From: Membranipora membranacea
Lineage: Eukaryota; Bryozoa; Gymnolaemata; Cheilostomatida; Membraniporidae
NCBI GenBank assembly: GCA_914767715.1
Contig: OU612065.1
Coordinates: 25,916,001 to 25,980,000, forward strand
Reading direction: 5' to 3'
Length of the DNA: 64,000 bases
Shown here one piece after another: positions 12,284-21,277 of this stretch. Within the stretch, counting starts at the first letter, position 1; the number at the start of each line of letters is the position of its first letter. Under the pieces are notes generated by a model, which was given only the letters and a program-made list of their open reading frames with translations, ran no database searches and was not told where the DNA came from. Made by a program: the position numbers and the translations under genes.

Positions 12284-15200
12284 CTGTAAAAATGGTCCAC
12301 AAAAAGGCTTTATAAAATTGTCTATGGATATTTCCATTATTTCAGCCATAAACATAAAAAATACTTATCTAAATATTTAAATATTTATATGTTTATGATT
12401 TTAGCAAGTACTCAAGAGCGATGTAGACCTTGATCCTGGTAAAAGCTTTTGACACGATCTGAAGAGAGAAAGGCAGATTGGCACCCAGGTGGTCTGTTCA
12501 CAAACTCACGCAGCTTACCACAAAGCATCTACCCAGCCGTAAGAAGTAGATAAGATTTCGATGATAAGGGAATTATCAGTACACAGGCATTTCATTCCTG
12601 GGGATTACGCCTATTTTTTACCCTTGGATAAGCCACTTAATGTTCTGTCCTTGTCTTAGGATCCTCATTTGATGATTCTAAGTTCCTCTATATTTGACCA
12701 CAACAGATTATGTATAGAGATAGTGTCACTGTGATGTTCTATGGACACCTCAGGACACCACAGTGATAAAAACAACAAAACCCAGAGAATTTTCCTATGA
12801 CTTCCCACGCTTGTAATGTCTCTCTCTCTTGCACTACCAGGTTTCATGTGACATACAAATTTTCATGGAAAGCCTTATGCAGTTCACCATGCTGTGTGGA
12901 GTAACACTATCATGAAAGGCTTTCAAGGAGGAATGGAGGAATTTGTAGTAATGGCTATTTTGAAGATTCCCTATATTAATTTTCCATTAGGAGAATTGAT
13001 AATGGTCGGCTTGTGTAATTGCTGCTGATCTTGTTGAATTCACTGAAACCAATGGTGAACATATAAGTGTTAAAGCCCATCACTCTCGAAGAATTTTTTG
13101 GTGGTTTGGAAGGATTCTAGTGAAATTAATAGTAAATATATTGCCTTGCTCCAAGATTGGGATGGGAGAATTTCTAACGGATGTGGATAGCTAATCTTTC
13201 CAATAAATGATTTGTTGGTTCGTGGAATTTGCTGAAATTGCGGGCAAACATATTCAAAATTTTGCTGGGGAATTGTTGAAAAATTCCTTGAAAATCGATT
13301 CGCTCATCTCTCCAGAGATGGGCTATGGTTTTCGTTGAACCCATTGGTAATCATACCCAGTTTTTTCTCCACAATTATGGAGATACGCTTTCAAAACATG
13401 CGTAGCCTATCTTTCCCAAAAATCAAGACAAGAGGAAATCGACATTTCTATCAATAGCAGTGTGGACATACATCTGGAGTTTTATCCAAACCTACTTCCA
13501 AAAATAGATGCGTGCGGGTTTTGGATTTGTACTCAAAAGAGGCATTGTCACACCTAACTGACTCATATCCGACTCATTTTTTTATCTTTGTCTGTCAACT
13601 TCGATCACTACAAATCATATACCCTAGAGGAGTAAAGTTTTCGCAGGCAGAAAAGTTCGCCTTTCGGCACAGGCATGAAGTAGCAAAATCTATGGCCAGC
13701 TACCATTCACCCAACCTCAATACTTTCTACAAACTCTCACCTTTGTCTTATAGTGGCATTGGTGCTAGCTAACATTAAGTCGCCCTCCAAACTAGCTAAA
13801 CTAAACTCTAGCTAATATTTACTCCACTAGGGTAACCTCTCACAGATATAGACAAATAGACATACCTGCAGTAATGGTTTGATGACCGGGTAGAGATGAT
13901 TGTGTAGATAGGTGTGAAGCTCTTTTTCCTGCTCCTCCTTAGACTGACTGAACTGCTGTATTAGCTCTTCCCATGACTGACAGTTAGTCGCCACGCACTG
14001 CCAGTCTAAGCCGGCCTTGTTGATACTCTGGCCACTTTTCTGTCTGTACAATCTCAAGTCTGCAGCAAAACAGCGGACAAATTAAACACAACGCGGCGGT
14101 GTTCGGAGCACAGTGTGAAGGTTATTCTATTTCTGGAATGGTTCTATCCCCGAAGAGACTTAGATCCATTAGAGATGTTTCGTGCCGGGTTGTAAAATCA
14201 ATTCGGTTCAGTTATACCTATTATCTATACAATTACTGTGATGTACGTTCCATTTCCAATAGAGCAATCTATCAGAAGGTTAGGGTCACTTCTTGTAAAC
14301 CACAGTGTTTTAACAACCCAGTTGCATGTACAACAAGACAAGACAACCAGTTTCTTACTATCACAGCAGTGTTAGATGCTGTGAGAGCAGCCGAGCTGTA
14401 TGTCAAGAATAATTATTATGAAGTAAACCTGTTCTGAGTATGATCATCTAAATGTTTATGGTATACCAGTGCCAAAAGACACAAGCTGTTAATTTGCGCC
14501 AAGAAAGGCTGGGACACTCACCAGCCCTCGGACAAGGATCAATGATGCTAGGAATGAGGCTATATTTTATTTCAACAAATAAGCAGATTATAATGAGAAA
14601 AGTGGTTGGACATGCCAAATCATTCACTGTCTATCATAGCAGGAATGTGGTAAACCTGTCAAGTATTAGGCCTCTATCAAATATACTAAAATATTGCGTT
14701 TATTATATACCAGCAATTCTTTGAACACTTAGCTCAAACTGTAGGGTTAAATACAACCATTTATACTCTATTCTAATTATTCTAAATATAAACTTTAATA
14801 TTATTTTTGGAGGTTGGGCATTGCATTAGTGACTGGAAAAGACCTGTTTTAACATGGTGGACTAAGGCTCAAGTAGAGATGCAATTCATCGCGCTTGTCT
14901 GGGCGGACTGGCCTCAAAAATCGGTTCAAAGACAAGTCGTTGAAAATTTCATTGTCTACCAGGTGGTGAATTAGCTAGTTAGCCAATCCAACATCCCAAA
15001 TACAGATTGACTACTACCTGCTCGCAAAACACTGTTTTCGTATTATACTTCCGACCTGACTGCAATGTTTAAAGTAGAAATGTGAGATAAATTTTTTTGT
15101 ATCATTGGAATGCTCATAATACTGTGAGTAGCAATATAGGGACCTAGTGTGCACCTTACCTGCCAAAATTGATTTAAGTTCTGACTTTCAAAAAGATTTG

Positions 15201-18200
15201 GGGTCTTGAAGGGGTCTTCCCAGGGTTTATCGCCCCTGCTGAAAGCGGAAGCAAAAGAGTCTGCAGTGAGGGCAGTTAGCATAGAAATGATATTCAATCT
15301 CAAGTGATCTAGTATTATAAGGCATTTATTGAAATTATTTGAAAGTCAGAACCTAAAATCAATTCTGTCAGGTAAGGTGCACACTAGATCCCTATATTAC
15401 TACTCACAGTATTATGAGCATTCCAATGATACAAAAAAAAAATCGCATTTCTACTTTAAGGTGTCAACCGTTCTCGTTTTATAACTTCATGTTATGGTGA
15501 CCCGCTCCCTCATTAGTTTACAATCCACGTGCCAGCAGCAAATTACACACTTCATTCATTCTACAACATTCCTTACACAATCATCTCATAACCACTCATT
15601 TGTGGTCTGAAAAACACTGAGAGGTGTGAAGAAATCTACCCAAATAAACACTGAACACTGAACGTGGTCAAAACTGTTATTCATGTTATGTTATGGGGGT
15701 TCACTTGTTATAGCATTGATTTTGTGAATTGCCACCTTCCAGTGAGTGATCTACTAAACAATGACACCTAATTAAAATTTTATGCAGGTTGTAGGATATG
15801 TTGTGAGAGATGGGAGTACTACGTAACAATACTTACCATCAAAATACCAGTAGGTTCTATTTTCAGAGTCTTGGCCAACGTTGATGATCTGAAAAGAATA
15901 AAATCCGTTAGTGTTGATCTTCTATACGTTAACTAGACTACAAACTTGTCTGGCAACTATTCAACAATATCAACCAACGTTACCAGTGCACGAAATTACA
16001 CTGTGATTTTATGTCGAATAACACTAATTCAGTCAAAATCTCAAAATCAAATCAACAACTTAATAAATCAGGGTCAACAGCCTTCAAGGGCTTAAAAAAT
16101 TAGTAAAGGCTGACATGTCCTAAGTTATTATACAAACAGGTCAAAATCGCTAAAAATGACACTAAGCGCAAACCATAGGAAAACAGAGTGACACGAAAAA
16201 TAACCATACATCTTATACGCCTAAGTATTCAATGCACTTTATGTGTTATAACTCCTAGTGAACCTTGAATTTAATTTCATTATATTCTAAATTTAATTAA
16301 ACTTTATCCCAGACACCTGACCTAAAGGGAGAAATAATACATGACATGATGTCATTCGTTCAAGCGAATCAATTTCGTTGATCAAGTCATGTGATCAAGG
16401 TAGCCTCAGTCCTGATTTTTATGTTCAGCCCGAACCCGACCGCAGTCTGACAGAGCTATATCAAAACTCAAATCTTTCATAGGCCCATTAGAACTTTGAT
16501 TTACGCAGCCAGCATTTTAAAGGTGAAAGAAAAAAAATTTGCCCTCCTAACAGTTATTTAGTTATTCACCTTTTATAAACATATTATTAAATCTTTAAAG
16601 TGTGCCCATCAAACTGGATCCCACATGTGCATATGATCAAGTCTCCCAAATTCTTAATATTTCAACATTGAACACAATGTAAAGCAAGGAAGGAATTGTG
16701 CTCCCTCAGATCACACAATAGCAAGATAGGACAACAAAGAACACCTTCACTTGTTAGAACAAAAATCCATGAATATCAATTGGCCAACACTGCATTACTG
16801 AGAGGTTATTACAATTCGGGCCAATGTTTCTTCAGCAGAGCTGGGTTTTTCCTTATTTTGAACAAAATTTTTTGTTTTCTGCAACATTTATACTGCAGTC
16901 AACATTTCCATCTAATCTCAAAAACCTTAGGTAAGTCCAATGAACTAAACCTTTTAGGTTTAGGTTTAGTTCATTGGTCAGTCTGCCTCGCAAGGCTTTG
17001 TTGTGAGCAGCATTGGACCATTCAATTCTCAACAGACCAGGACATCTCGCAATGAGCATAAAAAGTGGTACCAGTACAACAGTGACTGCTAATAATCTTT
17101 TCATTTTATTTTGACAGTGATATTTTATTGGAGTGGTGGGTTTATAAGGAGGGATAAGCCTGGAAGGTAGATCTCAGCAAGTGAGACCTGGAAACAACCC
17201 AATACCTCTTGCATCTTAGCTAATAGTGTTAAATCCCCTCTCCCTGCCTGTCGTGAAGAACTAATAGTAAATATCAATGCTACTCCAAGAGAAAACATCA
17301 CAGTTTTAAAACACATACACACACAAGCTAATTTAGGTCACGAAGGCTATCATTATTACTCTATTATTATTTTACTCTGATATTAAATAAATTATCGAGC
17401 AAAGTCGAGCTAAAAAAGTAAGGACTAGGTTTATTGCTCACTGAGTGAGTTCATGCATCTACCTTCTATAAAAAAGTTAACTGTGAGTAAACCATAGACA
17501 TAATATACCAGTATATAAGTCTATGGAGTAAACTTACGGAATCACCCTGGGGATCCGAGCCGAACTCTTCTTGTAATATGTCTTCTATGTCGTTTTTTTC
17601 TTTGGTTTGATCAGCCAGCCATTTTAAGATCTTCAACTACAAGAAACAAACCACAGAAATACTAGAAATTGAAGAGGTAAAGATGCAAAAAATAGCATAC
17701 TGTTAAATTTCAATTACCACCATCAAGTTCACTCTCAAATAAGCTACCGATCATGAGAGCCAAAACCATAGAGACCTTGCATCCCCTCGTGAACAGAATC
17801 ATTTTACTATCATAGATGGGTTCAATTTCGTTCAACGTGGAGTTTTGCAGATTATTTTAGAAGCCTGGATGTCTGACAGAGGGAAAATATGCGAAGCAGC
17901 GATGTACAGAAACATATCTCACAGTGATCTAATGGTACCAGCTTACTGTCAGAAAATATTTTGGTGGGTGTGATATTCTAACTGAATAAAGCCTAGACAA
18001 TCCACCGGGCATGATTATTTTGACACCATGCTGTCTGTATTATAGTTAGATAATCATGTATAACCCATATACAAACCTTATCAGTTGGAGTTATGGTTTT
18101 GATGTCTGTTTTGACTAGAGTAACAATGTCTGGTTTGTTGATATCATTCACAAAGGATCGAAGGTGCTCCTCAAACGTCCCAATTCTACAAGAAGAAAAT

Positions 18201-20917
18201 CATAGCCAAAAACATGATTTCAACTTGATGCAACAGGGAACGTATATTCCTATCAGATAAAAAAACCCAATAATACTTTTGTGTTAAGGGTTCATAGATA
18301 AGATGTAAGTATCATATTTCTCGTCAATCATCAACTATTCGTAAAGTCAAGTATGGATTAAGGGTCATAGAAACAAGGAACTTCAATCATGACTATCTTT
18401 CATAATCTGATACCTCTAGAGTTACTATGGCAGCTAAGCAAAAGAGATCTCGTTGTGTCTCAAAGAATCAACATATTGAATTAAGCTTACCTGATTTCCT
18501 TATTTTTCTTTATAAACCTGAGAATGCGGCTGACAAGGTCAGAAAACAAATATGACTCTCCATTGCATATGCATGCTTCGAACCCCTAAAATAGTGAAGC
18601 GTCCAAACTAAGTACTGCACGTCTTGAAAAAAATTTCCAGGCTCCCTGGGACTTTGCAGGACTGGCCATGAAGTAATCATGATGTGTACTGCTTTGGGGA
18701 CAGGTGCATAATATAGCAACTAAAACAACCTGTCACCAAATGCAGACAATCGGCGATGGCAATAACTGGTCAAAACTCCTCACACCAGTCGAGGAATGGT
18801 TGCGCCATTATACACAGAGGAGAAGAAAACTCCCGTGAAATTATTTTTCTGAACATGAAAATGAATAATATCAAAATACTGAAGGAGGCAGTATATAGAA
18901 CTTAATTACACAGTTAAGGAGAAGTTCCCTGAGCCTTAAGATTGACAAAAAAAGACTACTTTACCATGACATGTTGCTCTCGTTAAGGATAGGTTACAAC
19001 GTACGGGTATTTTTTTCACAAGCAATAATTTATGCTTAGTTGTAAGCCTTTTTGAGTCTGATGACATTGTATTCTTCAAAATTTTCAGATTCATTTTTTG
19101 CGAGTGTATGTTACGTGTTACACAACTCCTTAGACATGCAGGTGGTTGTAAAGAAACCACCAAACAACAACACAGCGTTTAGGTGTATAGAGACAAATCT
19201 TACGTTGATATCAAGAGAAGGAAACTGGAACTGCTCTCTCTTAGTGGTGAAAAATCTGAATAGTGAAGGAAGCTCCGACATGGAACGCACATCATCCATC
19301 TAAAAAAAACAATTTTGTTTCAAAATAACAAGAACCAATCTGCTTTTCCATTGCTTATGAGACTTATGATACCATACTAAAACATAAATGTCCACGAAGA
19401 GTATATGGATACACAATTTACTACATGAATTAAACTGAACTACCCTGATGATATCAAGAGTAAAAATGATTTCCCTCGTCTTTGATGGCAACTCTTAGTG
19501 TCGTCTTCAAGCTTGCATCATCTCAGGGTCTGACAAACTTTAATAATTATGACTTTAGAATTTCAAACATATATGGAAAATATAAACATCAATGTCGATG
19601 TCCTAAAAGCATCAACCAACATACACTACTGTTATGGTCAACATTAAATATTTTTACCTATATTTACTACCCTGGAGGATTGAAGTATTCGCAGGAGGAA
19701 AAGGTCACCAATACCCACATATGAAATAGTGAAATTTATTTTTAGTTAATATTACTCAACCCCTTTATTTTGTATAAGCTCCAACTTTCGATAGCTAAAG
19801 TTGGTATAAGCTAACAATGAGTGTCTCGAAAACTAATTTAACCACGCTCTAGGTTATATATAGTTCTCTAGGTTATATACTAGGCCTATATTCATAACAG
19901 AACTAAGCTTTCGAACTCCGGCTTGCTCTTTCTGACGTACAGATATCTATACTTAGGAGCGTCATGTTGTGTCAAGCTCTAAGACTGTGACATGATTACC
20001 AAAAATTAATGAATAAAAATGACAAATTAAAGTTTGATTATAGAACTTTTTGCGGCAAATTCAATGTAATCAGGGAAGACAGAGATAAAGCTTGCCAACT
20101 CTTAGATCGTTAATTTTGAAGATGGGATTTGACCAAGAAACAAGAAAAGGTCATAAAAGAAGATGTATGAGCTAACCATATTTGACATATCAAACCTATT
20201 CTCTCTACCTGCTTTGAGTTGTGGTCCAATTTCAAATCAAAATGCAGACAAGACTCCGTTTACATGGGCCTGTTAGTGTTACCTGTCACAGTAGCCTCAT
20301 TATTATTTTTGCAATAGTGAGATAAACTGTTCTCATTTGACTAGGAATTTCTAGTCACGTTTGTCAAGGCGTTTATGAAAAGAGGATAATCAAGTTTAAC
20401 TTGTCGACTTCTAGTGTAAAATCTTTGGTAACATAGTCATACAACAGTTACACTTGACTGGGGCTTAGCTTAGTCTATACATTATCAGTTCATCATAGCT
20501 AGAGGAGAAGTAAGTTAAGTAGTTATTAGTGAAGGACAACCACCACCAGGCATCAATCAACCATTACCACCACTAGACAACTAGCCCACTCACTTTCAGT
20601 CATTAAACTTGTAATGAGTGACAGTAGCAGTTGGTTTCACAGTGACATCAAGTCGGATGAATGTGACTGAGCAGAGCAGGTGATTGTTGCCCAATAATAA
20701 TCGCACATATTGGACATATATAAATAATATAATAATTATATTAATAATCACCATCATGAAATTGAATATGATGATACCTACTTACAAATTACATAAATAC
20801 ATGATTAAAAATTGAAGATGGGCACAACTTAATTGATCATAGTCAGGTAGTTATTAAAATCCACAGACCAATCAATTAAAAGGAGCTTACCTTCGTTAAC
20901 TGACGATGTGTCTTCAT
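5390..20917 (-). CDS. DDT/WHIM-BCL9 composite protein (candidate gene fusion), about 1182 aa
   Basis: Fourteen minus-strand exons join without a phase clash: 20917-20891, 19299-19204, 18585-18491, 18185-18077, 17636-17538, 15888-15837, 14059-13866, 12283-12097, 11284-11258, 10650-10484, 9417-8341, 7821-6843, 6227-6084, 5685-5390 (stop at 5392-5390). They total 3549 nt. Residues 1-224 form a DDT/WHIM module of the CECR2/ISWI-partner type. Residues 225-1182 are BCL9/Legless: HD1 (Pygopus PHD-binding) at about 312-351, HD2 (beta-catenin-binding) at about 460-484, a basic KKKAGRKRK stretch near 582-592, an HD3-like NTIQYLP at about 961, and a Pro/Gly/Met-rich C-terminus. If real, the product would act in the nucleus and join Wnt/beta-catenin transcription to an ISWI-type remodeller. 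The doubt is whether exons 7 and 8 belong to one transcript. Both halves are recognised securely; the join is inferred from phase, order, strand and the lack of any other terminal or first exon. Confidence 0.6.
10484..10650 (-). CDS. BCL9: BCL9 HD1 (Pygopus-binding) exon
   Basis: The 167-nt exon enters in phase 1 and leaves in phase 0 with a GTATGT donor. It encodes 55 complete codons, most of them the HD1 domain. The end of the domain (APDTKKFLQ) resembles insect Legless more than vertebrate BCL9 as I remember them. Confidence 0.9.
11803..11870. repeat. 13-bp AT-rich minisatellite
   Basis: About five copies of a 13-bp unit of the form ACATACATATATA, with a T/A variant in two copies, lie in the intron between composite-gene exons 8 and 9. 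Confidence 0.8.
12284..13865 (-). other. Intron 7 of the composite gene (the candidate fusion junction)
   Basis: This 1.58-kb stretch separates the DDT/WHIM module from BCL9. It has a GTATGT donor at its 5' end (minus strand) and a TTTTTACAG acceptor at its 3' end. I see no recognisable terminal DDT exon, bromodomain or independent BCL9 first exon in it. It contains a copy of a dispersed repeat at 13619-13692. Confidence 0.55.
13619..13692 (+). repeat. Dispersed repeat, copy 1
   Basis: This stretch has the pattern TACCCTAGAGGAGTAAAGTT-TTCGCAGGCAGAAAAG and recurs with moderate divergence at 19668-19737. It lies in intron 7 of the composite gene. Confidence 0.55.
13866..20917 (-). CDS. DDT/WHIM (CECR2-like) module, exons 1-7 of the composite gene
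   Basis: These exons encode 224 aa. The start is a 9-codon exon (MKTHRQLTK, 20917-20891) with a GTAAGC donor, in phase with exon 2, whose acceptor TTTTTTTTAG directly precedes another ATG (MDDVRSMSELPS). Residues about 17-75 match a DDT domain: SELPSLFRFF, FPSLDINGFEACI, then a YLFSDLVSRILRFI helix. Residues about 108-141 (TPTDKLKILKWLADQ) look like WHIM1. Residues about 142-165 (VGQDSENRTYWYFDDLRLYR) are the diagnostic WHIM2/WSD G-x-D-x5-YWYF motif. Then WQCVATNCQSWEELIQQF and an EKELHTYL helix follow, as in CECR2. Known family role: DDT/WHIM modules grip the ISWI ATPase (SNF2H/SNF2L) and linker DNA. No bromodomain or PHD finger follows, unlike CECR2, BAZ or BPTF. Confidence 0.85.
15069..15459. 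mobile_element. MITE-like fold-back element in composite-gene intron 6
   Basis: Arms of about 122 bp (15069-15191 and 15338-15459) are inverted copies of each other. The left arm begins TTAAAGTAGAAATG and the right arm ends CATTTCTACTTTAA. They share a stretch containing GGTGCACACTAG and CAATGATACAAAAAA. The spacer is about 146 bp. No coding capacity is seen, so this is probably a non-autonomous DNA transposon relic. Confidence 0.75.
16937..16978. repeat. Short palindrome
   Basis: CCAATGAACTAAACCT is matched by AGGTTTAGTTCATTGG about 10 bp later, in the intron between composite-gene exons 5 and 6. Confidence 0.7.
19668..19737 (+). repeat. Dispersed repeat, copy 2
   Basis: Similar to 13619-13692: TACCCTGGAGGATTGAAGTA followed by TTCGCAGGAGGAAAAGGTC. 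It lies in intron 1 of the composite gene. Confidence 0.55.
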
Positions 20918-21277
20918 GGGAGACAGCTGTACTTGTATTCTGTGTCTGGATTCATACCCAATTCATTATTATCTTGACATTTGTCACAAAAAAAGCAATC
21001 TCTGTGTTGATTTCATTGTCAGTTTGACCTTGATTTGTCACGTGACATTAACCTTGATTCTGATTGGAAGAATGTACAAGAAGAGGATAACAGCGCAAAG
21101 TAATTATGTTAAAAAATTAAATTGGTAATTGTTGACAAAAACACAGGTTTTTCATATTTCGTTTTGAATATTGATCAATAGAATTTAACATTGAAATACA
21201 ATCTGGATAAATAAATAGATAAATCTGCAAGAATATTATGGAGCAGATTGTACCTGAATTGCCTGGCAACAGAAAAT
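20918..21277. promoter_or_regulatory. Divergent promoter between composite gene and LRRC72
   Basis: Only 360 bp separate the predicted start codons of the minus-strand DDT/WHIM-BCL9 gene (20917) and plus-strand LRRC72 (21278), so the two probably share a bidirectional promoter region. The stretch is AT-rich with no obvious TATA box that I would trust. It contains an X-box-like site at 21258-21270. Confidence 0.55.
21258..21270 (+). promoter_or_regulatory. RFX X-box-like site just upstream of LRRC72
   Basis: ATTGCC-T-GGCAAC fits the RFX X-box consensus (RYYNYY, 1-3 bases, RRNRAC) at both half-sites. X-boxes drive cilium genes in animals, and LRRC72 is a cilium-type gene. The site lies only 7 bp before the ATG, which is closer than usual, so the transcription start would have to be very near or inside it. 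Confidence 0.5.

Noticed and set aside
12857-12925. Short inverted repeat CATGGAAAGCCTT / AAAGGCTTTCA
   Set aside because: Too short and imperfect to separate from chance in AT-rich intron DNA.
14099-14437. 112-aa plus-strand frame
   Set aside because: No family resemblance; it lies in an intron of the composite gene on the opposite strand.
16696-17055. 119-aa plus-strand frame
   Set aside because: It runs across a palindrome, gives no recognisable domain, and lies in an intron.
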